Below are positions 26,588 through 33,811 of a stretch of 35,192 nt of DNA, one piece after another. The notes beneath the pieces were generated by a model. That model was not told the origin of the DNA, ran no database searches, and was given only the letters and a program-made list of their open reading frames with translations. The position numbers and the translations under genes are program-made. The stretch is from Beijerinckiaceae bacterium (lineage in GTDB: Bacteria; Pseudomonadota; Alphaproteobacteria; Rhizobiales; Beijerinckiaceae): positions 1 to 35,192 of the forward strand of contig JAIETL010000107.1 of the NCBI GenBank assembly GCA_019745195.1, given 5' to 3'. Numbering within the stretch: position 1 is the first letter of the stretch; each line of letters begins with the position of its first letter.

Positions 26588-27475
26588 ATGACGGACGGCG
26601 AACGGGAGGATGAACGCGACATGGTCGCCGCCAACGCCAAGCTGCGCCTCGCCGCGTCGCGGTCCGCCGAAACCGATCTCGTCATCGACGACGTCTCGAT
26701 GCATTTCGACACGCGCGAGGGCCGGATCACGGCCGTCGATGGCGTCTCCTTCGCGGTCGAGCGCGGCGAGTTCGTCTCGATCATCGGCCCATCCGGCTGC
26801 GGCAAGTCGACCGTGTTCAACATCCTCGGCGGCCTGATCGGCGGCTATGAGGGCACGGTCAGCGTCGGCGGCGAGATCGTCACCGGGCCGCACCCTTCGG
26901 TCGGAATGGTCTTCCAGGAGGAATCGACCTTTCCCTGGCGCACGGTGATCGACAACGTCGCCTTTCCGCTGGAGGTGAAAGGCGTTGGCAAGGTCGAGCG
27001 CCATGAGGTGGCGCGGCGCTTCATCGATATGGTCGGGCTCGCCGGCTTCGAGCAGCGCTACCCGTCCGAGCTCTCGGGCGGCATGCGCCAGCGCGTCGCC
27101 ATCGCCCGGACGCTCGTCTTCGAGCCAAAAATCCTGCTGATGGACGAGCCCTTCGCGGCGCTGGACGAGCAGACCCGCCTGCTGCTCGGCGACAAGGTGC
27201 TCAAGATCCAGCAGGATCTGAAACAGACCACGCTGCTGATCACCCACAACATCACCGAGGCGGTCCAGCTCTCGGACCGGGTCGTGATCATGACCTTCCG
27301 GCCCGGCCGGGTGAAGCGCATCGTCGACATCCGCCTGCCGCGCCCGCGCGACGGCGGCGTCATCGGCAGCGAGGCCTTCGGCCGATACGTCGCCGAGATC
27401 TGGAACGATCTGCGCGAGGAGGCCTCGCGCGGCATGGCCGAATCCGAGGCCGGCGCGCGCAAGGGCAGGGGCTGA
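26588..27475 (+). CDS. ABC transporter ATP-binding protein, nitrate/sulfonate/taurine (NitT/TauT) type
   Basis: ATPase subunit of an importer, 295 residues. Walker A is GPSGCGKST (67-75). The signature is LSGGMRQRVAIAR, Walker B LLMDEPFAALD, and the switch His is in LITHNI. The sequence is typical of SsuB/TauB/NrtD-like proteins. ATG 26588 is used; an in-frame ATG at 26621 has a stronger GGAGG (26605-26609) but with a long 11-base spacing, so the start is uncertain by 11 residues. It heads the transport operon with the permease 3 bases downstream. Expected to power uptake of an aromatic carboxylate. Confidence 0.92.
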   Translation: MTDGEREDERDMVAANAKLRLAASRSAETDLVIDDVSMHFDTREGRITAVDGVSFAVERGEFVSIIGPSGCGKSTVFNILGGLIGGYEGTVSVGGEIVTGPHPSVGMVFQEESTFPWRTVIDNVAFPLEVKGVGKVERHEVARRFIDMVGLAGFEQRYPSELSGGMRQRVAIARTLVFEPKILLMDEPFAALDEQTRLLLGDKVLKIQQDLKQTTLLITHNITEAVQLSDRVVIMTFRPGRVKRIVDIRLPRPRDGGVIGSEAFGRYVAEIWNDLREEASRGMAESEAGARKGRG

Positions 27476-27478
27476 GGC

Positions 27479-28249
27479 ATGAAGGCCGGGAGCATGAAGG
27501 GCCTGAGTGTCCCGCCGCTGCTGATCGGCTTCGGCACCGTCGGGCTGGCGCTCGGCCTCGTCGAGATCATGCTGATGCTCGGCCTGCTCAACCGCTTCGT
27601 GGTGCCGTTCCCCTCGGCCGTGTTCGGCAGCTTCGGCAGGCTTTTCGCCGAGGAGGAGCTGTTCGAGCGGTTGCTGCAGACCGGCGCGGAGGCGCTGGCG
27701 GCGAGCGTCCTCGTCGCCGTCTTCGGCATCGTCATCGGGGTGGTGCTGTATCGCTTCCGCATCCTGCGGCTGGCGACCGAGCCCTGGGTCGCTGCGGTCG
27801 CGGCCGCGCCGATCGTGCTGGCCTATCCGCTGTTCCTGGTGATCTTCGGGCGCAGCGCCGCCACGATCGTCGCCATGGGGTTCGCCGCCGGGCTCGCGCC
27901 TGTCGTGCTGAAGACGCTGGAGGGCCTGAACGGCGTCAGGAAGAGCCTGATCGATGTCGGGCGCAGCTACAATTTGAGCCAGTCGCAGCTCTTCTGGAAG
28001 ATCCTGCTGCCCGCCGCCGTGCCGACGATCTTCGTCGGCGTTCGGCTCGGCCTCGTCTTCGCGCTGATCAACCTGATCGGCGTCGAGTTCCTGATCAATT
28101 TCGGCGGCCTCGGCCAGCTCATCAACGACCTCGCCGAGCGCTACGACCTGCCCGCCATGTTCGCGACGATCGTCTTCGTCGTGCTCGTCAGCGTGGTCAT
28201 TTTTGCGGCGCTCGAACGCATGGAGCGCTGGTTCCGCCCGGCGCGGTAG
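27479..28249 (+). CDS. ABC transporter permease 1 (NitT/TauT type)
   Basis: Inner-membrane subunit of 256 residues with about 6 membrane segments. The cytoplasmic coupling loop (EAA-like) is DVGRSYNLSQSQLFWKILLPAAVP, which docks on the ATPase. The start ATG 27479 follows a gggcagggg ribosome binding site overlapping the end of the ATPase gene. It likely pairs with permease 2 (31496) to form a heterodimer, since only one ATPase and one binding protein are encoded nearby. Substrate unproven. Confidence 0.9.
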   Translation: MKAGSMKGLSVPPLLIGFGTVGLALGLVEIMLMLGLLNRFVVPFPSAVFGSFGRLFAEEELFERLLQTGAEALAASVLVAVFGIVIGVVLYRFRILRLATEPWVAAVAAAPIVLAYPLFLVIFGRSAATIVAMGFAAGLAPVVLKTLEGLNGVRKSLIDVGRSYNLSQSQLFWKILLPAAVPTIFVGVRLGLVFALINLIGVEFLINFGGLGQLINDLAERYDLPAMFATIVFVVLVSVVIFAALERMERWFRPAR

Positions 28250-28326
28250 GCACGGTCTTGCTGCTTGCCAGCCTTGCCGCGTCCGCCCTCGCGCCGCATG
28301 ATCGCTCCCAACCAGAAACGCCGCCC

Positions 28327-28332
28327 GGGAGG
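28327..28332 (+). promoter_or_regulatory. Shine-Dalgarno sequence of the LysR gene
   Basis: GGGAGG, with 5 bases before an ATC codon at 28338. It sits exactly where a start codon for the conserved LysR N-terminus is needed and decides the start despite the absent ATG. Confidence 0.65.
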
Positions 28333-28337
28333 CCGCG

Positions 28338-29264
28338 ATCAACCTCAGACAGCTCCGCTATTTCGTCAGGATCGCCGAGGTCGGCAACATCACCCGCGCC
28401 GCCGAGCAGCTCAACGTCGCCCAGCCCGCTCTGGGCCTCCAGATCAGGCAGCTGGAGCAGGATCTTCGCACCGAGCTTCTGCTGCGGCATTCGCGCGGCG
28501 TTGTGCTGACAGACGCCGGTCGCCTGCTGCTCGAGCGCGCGCGGCGCATCCTGCAGGATGTCGAGGACGCAAAGCGCGACATCCGGGCGCTGAGCGGCGT
28601 CGACCAGGAGCTGCTTTCGCTCGGCCTGACGCCGAGCATCATGCTCCAGATCGGGCCCGACCTGCTGATCGACGCCAAGAACACGATCCCCAGCGTCTCC
28701 CTCAGCCTCGTCGAGGAACTCAGCAACGGTCTCGTTCTGGCGCTGGAGCGCGGCGAGATCAACGCCGCCTTCGCCTATGGCGTGGACGAGCCGCGGCCCG
28801 GCATGGAGCGGCAGGCCTTGTTCGAGGAGGAACTGCTCTTCGTCCGGCCGGCGACGGAGGAGGCCCTGCCGCCGACGATCACGCTGGCCGAGGCGCTCAG
28901 TCACGAACTGGTGCAGGCCGGCGAGCGCGACATGGTCCAGAAGCTGCTCAGGGCGGCCGCGATCAAGTTCTCGATGCCGCTGCGCGTTGTCTACGAGGCG
29001 CAGTCGATCCCGGCGATGCGGGCGCTTGTCGTGCGCGGCGCGGCGGCGAGTTTCATGCCCTATGGCACGGCGATCGAGGATGTCCGGGACGGCAAGCTGG
29101 TGAGCCAGCGCATCTCCGACCTGCCGCCAAAGCGCACCCTCTATCTCATCAGGCCGGCCAGCCCGCCGCTCTTCCGTCATCAGGAGGCGATCGACCGCTT
29201 TCTCGGGACGGTCACCGAGAGGCTGCTCGACTCGCTCGGCCCGCTCGCTCACCGTGTCGGATGA
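28338..29264 (+). CDS. LysR-family transcriptional regulator with apparent ATC start codon
   Basis: From codon 28338 the frame reads (I/M)NLRQLRYFVRIAEVGNI, then TRAAEQLNVAQPALGLQIRQLEQ, the standard N-terminal helix-turn-helix of LysR proteins. It continues for 308 residues, the usual length, with a periplasmic-binding-protein-like effector domain from about residue 90. There is no ATG, GTG or TTG in frame between the upstream stop (28299-28301) and 28503, and starting at GTG 28503 would delete the DNA-binding domain. A GGGAGG ribosome site lies 5 bases before ATC 28338. So either AUC is the real initiator or an ATG was lost by mutation or read error. It lies between permease 1 and the decarboxylase gene, which it probably controls. 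Confidence 0.85.
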   Translation: MNLRQLRYFVRIAEVGNITRAAEQLNVAQPALGLQIRQLEQDLRTELLLRHSRGVVLTDAGRLLLERARRILQDVEDAKRDIRALSGVDQELLSLGLTPSIMLQIGPDLLIDAKNTIPSVSLSLVEELSNGLVLALERGEINAAFAYGVDEPRPGMERQALFEEELLFVRPATEEALPPTITLAEALSHELVQAGERDMVQKLLRAAAIKFSMPLRVVYEAQSIPAMRALVVRGAAASFMPYGTAIEDVRDGKLVSQRISDLPPKRTLYLIRPASPPLFRHQEAIDRFLGTVTERLLDSLGPLAHRVG

Positions 29265-29409
29265 TGCTGGCGTCGGCCGACCCCGCTCTGCCAGACAGCC
29301 GCCATCTCCCAGTCATTTCGCGGAAGTCTTTGTCCCGGTAGCGCGGGAGGCTCATCATCCTGGCCAATAACACGGCGTGCCTGCGGGCGTCGCCGGCCGG
29401 GAGGAATGT

Positions 29410-30402
29410 TTGTCCAGTCTGCGCCTGTCCATCGCCATCGGCGATTATGACCGCAATCGGCCGCTGCTCGACGGCGCCGTCCAGATCGACGGCGTCGATC
29501 CGGTCTTCATGAAGCTCGTGCCGGAGGAGATTTTCTTCCGCGCTTTCCGCCATGCCGAGTTCGATGTCTGCGAGGCCTCGCTGTCGAGCTTCACGGTCAA
29601 GACGGCTCAAGGCACGAACCCCTATGTCGGCGTTCCGGCTTTTCTCTCCCGCGCCTTCCGGCATACGGGGATCTTCATCCGCAGCGATCGCGGCATCGCG
29701 AGACCGGAAGACCTCAAGGGCAAGCGCATCGGCCTGCCGGAATACCAGCTCACCGCCTGCGTCTGGATCAGGGCGATGCTGGAGCAGGATTACGGCGTGA
29801 AGCCGTCCGACGTGATCTGGGTGCGCGGCGGGCTGGAGCAGCCGGGACGGGCCGAGAAGATCAGCGTCGAACTGCCGCCTGCGATCCGCGTCGAGCAGGC
29901 CCCGGCCGATCGCTGCCTGAACCAGATGCTGATGGATGGCGAGATCGACGGCTATATCGGGCCGCGCTCGCCGCCGGCCTTCGAGGCCGGGCACCCGATG
30001 ATCGCGCGGCTTTTCCCCGAGCCGACCGCCGCAGCATCGGACTATTACGAACGCACGAAGATCTTCCCGATCATGCATGTGCTGGGCGTGCGCCGCTCCA
30101 TCGTCGAGGCGCAGCCCTGGCTGCCGGCGGCCCTGCTCAAGGCTTTCGAGCAGTCCAAGGCGATGGCGCTCGGCAAGCTCAGCGACACCTCTGCGACCAA
30201 GGTGACGCTGCCCTTCATCGAGGAGCAGCTTCAGGCCGCCCGCAAGCTGATGGGGCCGGATTTCTGGTCCTATGGCGTCGGTCCCAACCGGCACGTGCTG
30301 GACGCCTTCCTCAAGGCGCATCACGATCAGGGCCTGTCGCCGCGCCAGCTTGCGATCGAGGAACTGTTCCACGCCTCGACGCTGGAGGGCTTCAAGATCT
30401 AG
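29410..30402 (+). CDS. pht5: 4,5-dihydroxyphthalate decarboxylase-like protein (Pht5/OphC family)
   Basis: Predicted to decarboxylate 4,5-dihydroxyphthalate to protocatechuate. The 330-residue protein has the type 2 periplasmic-binding-protein fold of this enzyme family but no signal peptide, which supports a cytoplasmic enzyme and not a solute-binding protein. Conserved stretches that I associate with Pht5/OphC are IGDYDRNRPLLDG, EEIFFRAFRHAEFDV, LPEYQLTACVWIR, and the C-terminal GPNRHVLDAFLKAHHDQGLS. The start is TTG 29410, placed by GGGAGGA (29399-29405); the ATG at 29406 is out of frame. Downstream of the LysR gene and upstream of the binding protein on the same strand. Confidence 0.8.
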   Translation: MSSLRLSIAIGDYDRNRPLLDGAVQIDGVDPVFMKLVPEEIFFRAFRHAEFDVCEASLSSFTVKTAQGTNPYVGVPAFLSRAFRHTGIFIRSDRGIARPEDLKGKRIGLPEYQLTACVWIRAMLEQDYGVKPSDVIWVRGGLEQPGRAEKISVELPPAIRVEQAPADRCLNQMLMDGEIDGYIGPRSPPAFEAGHPMIARLFPEPTAAASDYYERTKIFPIMHVLGVRRSIVEAQPWLPAALLKAFEQSKAMALGKLSDTSATKVTLPFIEEQLQAARKLMGPDFWSYGVGPNRHVLDAFLKAHHDQGLSPRQLAIEELFHASTLEGFKI

Positions 30403-30498
30403 TTCGGGGATGATCGTTCGACGCTGACGCCCGCCACCAGAAGCAGGCGCGCAACCACAAAAGGCCGGCCGCGAAGGCAGGCGCAACGGGAGGATACG

Positions 30499-31464
30499 AT
30501 GACGAGATTCAGACAGATCGGACTCATGGCGGCGGCGTTCGGCCTCGCCATGTCGATGGCGCAGTCGGCGCTGGCCCAGGACAAGCTCAAGCTGGCGATC
30601 GGCCAGCGCGGCAACTGGGACACCTCGGTCTCCGAGATCGGCACGCGGCTGGGCATCTTCAAGAAGCACAACCTCGAACTCGAGATGCTCTACACGCAAG
30701 GAGGCGGCGAGACGCAGCAGGCGGTGCTCTCCAACAGCGTCGATCTCGGCATCGCGGTTGGCATCATGGGGGCGCTCTCGGCCTATTCCAAGGGCGCGCC
30801 GATCCGCATCATCGGCGCCGAGACGACCGGCGCGAAAGACATCTACTGGTATGTCAAGTCCGAGTCGCCGGTGAAGACGCTCAAGGATTTCGACGGCAGG
30901 AGCGTCGCCTACTCGACCAACGGCTCTTCGACCCACGGCGTCGTCAACGCCTTCGTCAGGGAGAACAACATCAAGCCGCGGCCGACCGCGACCGGCGGCC
31001 CGGCGCCGACCCTGACGCAGGTGATGTCCGGCCAGATCGACGTCGGCTGGGCGGCGCCGCCCTTCGGCCTCGACCAGATCGACAAGAAGGAGATCCGCGT
31101 CATCGCCACCGGCGACGACACCCAGGCCTTCAAGAACCAGACGGTCCGCCTGCTCACGGCCAACACCGCCGTTCTCCAGAACAAGAAAGCCCTCGTCGAG
31201 CGCTACATGCTCGCCTATCGCGAGACGATCGAGGCGATGTACGGATCGGACGAGGCGATCAAGGCCTACGCCGCCTTCGTCGGCATTCCGGAGGCGATCG
31301 CGCGGCGCACCCGCGACGAGTTCTTCCCGAAGGCGGCGCTCGATCCCGACAAGGTCATCGGCCTCGAGACGATCGTGCAGGATGCGGTCGCGCTGAAATA
31401 CACCGCCCAGCCGCTGACCAGGGAACAGCTCGCCGAGCTGATCCAGATCCCGCCGCGCAAGTAA
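30499..31464 (+). CDS. Periplasmic substrate-binding protein of the ABC importer (NMT1/TauA-like)
   Basis: The 321-residue protein starts with a clear signal peptide (MTRFRQ, hydrophobic core, ALA-Q cleavage after about residue 26), so it is exported to the periplasm. The mature part has the TauA/SsuA/NMT1-like order: LKLAIGQRGNWD, GIFKKHNLELEM, GGGETQQAVLSNSVDLGIA and YSTNGSSTHGVVNAF. A good Shine-Dalgarno sequence (gggagga) precedes ATG 30499. It is followed by permease 2 after 31 bases. Binding of phthalate or a related aromatic acid is inferred from the neighbours only. Confidence 0.9.
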   Translation: MTRFRQIGLMAAAFGLAMSMAQSALAQDKLKLAIGQRGNWDTSVSEIGTRLGIFKKHNLELEMLYTQGGGETQQAVLSNSVDLGIAVGIMGALSAYSKGAPIRIIGAETTGAKDIYWYVKSESPVKTLKDFDGRSVAYSTNGSSTHGVVNAFVRENNIKPRPTATGGPAPTLTQVMSGQIDVGWAAPPFGLDQIDKKEIRVIATGDDTQAFKNQTVRLLTANTAVLQNKKALVERYMLAYRETIEAMYGSDEAIKAYAAFVGIPEAIARRTRDEFFPKAALDPDKVIGLETIVQDAVALKYTAQPLTREQLAELIQIPPRK

Positions 31465-31495
31465 GCCGTCCGGCTCGAGCAGGAGCGATGCCGCG

Positions 31496-32308
31496 ATGAC
31501 GACGACGGTGGTCACAAACCGGGCGGAGATCCGCCCGGCGGCGATGAGCGAGCAGCGCGCGGTGCTGCTGACGCGGCTCGGCATCGTGGCCTCGGTGCTG
31601 CTGGTCTGGGAGGCGCTGGCGCGCTCGGGCCTGCTCTATCGCGATGTCGTGCCGTCGCTGGTCCGCATCCTGCGCGAGTTCGCCCATCTCTTCGTCGAGC
31701 CGTCCTTCTATGCCAATCTGGCAGTCACGATCGGCGAGGTCTCCGTGGCGATCGCGATCGGCGGCATAGCCGGCATCGCGGTCGGCATCGTGCTGGGCCG
31801 CAGCCGCTTCCTGCAGCGCGCCTACGAACCTTTGCTGCATTATCTCGGCCCCACCCCGAAGATCATCTTCTTCCCGATCATGATCATGTGGTTCGGCGTC
31901 GGGCCGGGCTCGAAGATCGCGATGGGCGCGCTGTCGTCGTTCTTTCCGGTCGCGATCAGCGTGGCGGCCGCGATGCGCGAGATCGATGCTGTGCTGATCC
32001 GCGTCGGCCTGAGCTTCCGCCTCAACAACGCGCAGATGGTGCGGATGATCTATCTGCCGGCGATGCGCGCCCCTGTCATCAACGGCATCCGCATCGGGCT
32101 CGGCGTCGCCATCATCGGCACGCTGCTGGCCGAGACCAAGCTCGCCAATCAGGGGCTGGGCTACGCCGTGATCCAGACCTATGCGACCTTCAACATGCCG
32201 CGCATGTATGCGCTGCTGCTCGTGGTGTTCCTGCTCGCGGTGGGCGTCAACACGGTGCTCGGCCGCTACACGCAACTGCGCGCCGGCCGCCGCCCGTCCG
32301 AGGGCTGA
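31496..32308 (+). CDS. ABC transporter permease 2 (NitT/TauT type)
   Basis: Inner-membrane permease of 270 residues, about 6 membrane segments after a polar N-terminus of about 22 residues. The coupling loop is RVGLSFRLNNAQMVRMIYLPAMRAP. It differs markedly from permease 1 at 27479 and probably forms the other half of the channel. Last gene of the catabolic and transport island; after it comes the phosphate operon region. Confidence 0.9.
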   Translation: MTTTVVTNRAEIRPAAMSEQRAVLLTRLGIVASVLLVWEALARSGLLYRDVVPSLVRILREFAHLFVEPSFYANLAVTIGEVSVAIAIGGIAGIAVGIVLGRSRFLQRAYEPLLHYLGPTPKIIFFPIMIMWFGVGPGSKIAMGALSSFFPVAISVAAAMREIDAVLIRVGLSFRLNNAQMVRMIYLPAMRAPVINGIRIGLGVAIIGTLLAETKLANQGLGYAVIQTYATFNMPRMYALLLVVFLLAVGVNTVLGRYTQLRAGRRPSEG

Positions 32309-32442
32309 GCGGATTTCGCGCGCTCCCCCGCTTTGTGACGATCCTGTCGCATCGCCGCCGGCAAAGCGCCTGGACCGGGGCCGGCGAGCGGGCGGCTTGT
32401 GACAATCCAGCTCAAGAGCGCTTCCGGCGCGCCCGTTCGTTA

Positions 32443-32467
32443 ATTCATGTAAATATTTGATATGAAT
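32443..32467. other. AT-rich inverted repeat in the permease-pstS spacer
   Basis: The 302-base spacer 32309-32610 has a strikingly AT-rich patch at about 32440-32480. ATTCAT (32443-32448) and ATGAAT (32462-32467) are reverse complements with a 13-base AT-rich loop. It lies about 60 bases before the Pho box, so it could be part of a transcription stop or an UP-like promoter element. Nothing else was recognised in this spacer apart from the Pho box. Confidence 0.35.
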
Positions 32468-32524
32468 ACAGAATTTTAAACCCGCGCGCCAACTCGGAGC
32501 GCGATTGCGGCGGATTCGCCGAAT

Positions 32525-32542
32525 ATGTCATGTCACTGTCAC
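32525..32542 (+). promoter_or_regulatory. Pho box (PhoB binding site) upstream of pstS
   Basis: Two direct heptamers, ATGTCAT (32525-32531) and CTGTCAC (32536-32542), are spaced by 4 bases (11-base period), followed by ACA. This agrees closely with the consensus CTGTCATAWAWCTGTCACA. It is 68 bases before the pstS start. PhoB-dependent induction by phosphate starvation is expected. Confidence 0.85.
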
Positions 32543-32610
32543 ACAGAAGGTATTTTGAGAGTGCGCCAAGAACTCGCGATCAAGCATCTGCGACCCAGAG
32601 AGGACATCTC

Positions 32611-33636
32611 ATGCGCAAACTTCTCATTCTCGCGGCCGCGTCCATCGGTCTTTCGGGCGCCGCCCAGGCCGCCGACATCACCGGCGCCGGCGCGACCTTC
32701 CCCTTCCCGATCTATGCCAAGTGGGCCGAGGCCTACAAGAAGGAGACCAATATCGGTCTCAACTACCAGTCGATCGGCTCGGGTGGCGGCATCCGCCAGA
32801 TCAAGGCCAAGACCGTCGCCTTCGGCGCGACCGACGCGCCGCTCAAGGGCGAGGACCTGACCAAGGACGGCCTGATCCAGTTCCCGACCGTGATGGGCGG
32901 CGTCGTCCCCGCGATCAACGTGGCCGGCGTCGAGGCCGGCAAGCTCAAGCTGACCGGCCCGATCATCGCCGAAATCTACATGGGCTCGATCAAGAAGTGG
33001 AACGATCCCAAGATCGTCGCGCTCAACGCCGGCGTGACCCTGCCCGACGCCAATATCAGCCCCGTCTACCGCTCCGACGGATCGGGCACGACCTTCGTGT
33101 TCACCGACTACCTCTCCAAGGTTTCGGCCGACTGGAAGTCCAAGGTCGGCTCCAACACCTCGGTCCAGTGGGCTGTCGGCATCGGCGGCAAGGGCAATGA
33201 GGGCGTCTCGGCCTCGGTCAAGCAGGTCGCCAACTCGATCGGCTATGTCGAATACGCCTACGCCAAGCAGAACAAGCTGAACTTCGCCCTGGTCCAGAAC
33301 GCCGACGGCAACTTCCCGGCTCCGGACGACAAGTCCTTCCAGGCCGCCGCCGCCAACGCCAACTGGAACGAGGCTCCCGGCTTCGGCATCTCGCTGAACA
33401 ACCAGAAGGGCGCCCAGGCCTGGCCGATCACCGCCGCCACCTTCCTGCTGATCCACGCCAAGCCGGAGAAGCCGGCCGAGGTCGAGGCCGCCCTGAAGTT
33501 CGTCGATTGGGCTTTCAAGAACGGCGACCAGCTCGCGCTGGAGCTCGACTACGTGCCGCTCCCGGCCAACGTCAAGGATCAGGTCCGCAACGCCTGGAAG
33601 GGCGTCACCGACCCGGCTGGCAAGCCGATCTTCTGA
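32611..33636 (+). CDS. pstS: Phosphate ABC transporter substrate-binding protein PstS
   Basis: High-affinity periplasmic phosphate receptor, 341 residues. The signal peptide MRKLLILAAASIGLSGAAQA is followed by ADITGAGATFPFPIYAKW, the hallmark start of mature PstS. Phosphate-binding motifs GSGGGIRQI, FGATDAPL and YRSDGSGTTFVF are intact. ATG 32611 is preceded by agagga. Longer frames would run into the Pho box. Expression should be high under phosphate limitation, consistent with its unbiased GC-ending, well-adapted codons. Followed by a palindromic repeat pair, then pstC and pstA. Confidence 0.97.
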   Translation: MRKLLILAAASIGLSGAAQAADITGAGATFPFPIYAKWAEAYKKETNIGLNYQSIGSGGGIRQIKAKTVAFGATDAPLKGEDLTKDGLIQFPTVMGGVVPAINVAGVEAGKLKLTGPIIAEIYMGSIKKWNDPKIVALNAGVTLPDANISPVYRSDGSGTTFVFTDYLSKVSADWKSKVGSNTSVQWAVGIGGKGNEGVSASVKQVANSIGYVEYAYAKQNKLNFALVQNADGNFPAPDDKSFQAAAANANWNEAPGFGISLNNQKGAQAWPITAATFLLIHAKPEKPAEVEAALKFVDWAFKNGDQLALELDYVPLPANVKDQVRNAWKGVTDPAGKPIF

Positions 33637-33647
33637 GTGGGTTCTTT

Positions 33648-33795
33648 CCTTCTCCCCTTGCGGGAGAAGGTGGCCCGCAGGGCCGGATGAGGGGTCGCGC
33701 AACGGTCATCGTTTGCGGCCCCTTTGAAGTGGACAAAACGTGGGACGCGTCGAGCGACCCCTCACCCCAACCTTCTCCCGCAAGGGGAGAGGGGG
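33648..33795. repeat. Paired palindromic repeat (family B) between pstS and pstC
   Basis: A first module (33648-33695: a hairpin around ccccttgcggg, ending gatgaggggt) and a second, inverted module (33757-33795: acccctcaccccaa, then a hairpin around cgcaagggg) flank a 61-base spacer. The arms match those at 19293-19400 but in the opposite arrangement. The position between a binding-protein gene and its permease genes mirrors REP elements such as that between malE and malF of E. coli, where they stabilise the upstream mRNA. Confidence 0.88.
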
Positions 33796-33811
33796 CTGCC
33801 GGAGCCCGCGG

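Noticed and set aside
26354..28342. Minus-strand open frame of 662 codons opposite the ATPase and permease genes
   Set aside because: Low-complexity His/Asp/Arg-rich translation with no recognisable domain, antisense to two well-supported genes.
29410..30402. Reading the pht5-like gene as a second solute-binding protein
   Set aside because: It has the binding-protein fold but no signal peptide, and its conserved blocks match 4,5-dihydroxyphthalate decarboxylase.
29212..31584. Minus-strand open frame of 790 codons opposite the decarboxylase and binding-protein genes
   Set aside because: Shadow of two clear genes; no domain, ribosome site or promoter support.
33740..33811. N-terminal extension of PstC to 33740
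   Set aside because: The extension (LTPTFSRKGRGG) is the usual read-through translation of the palindromic repeat.
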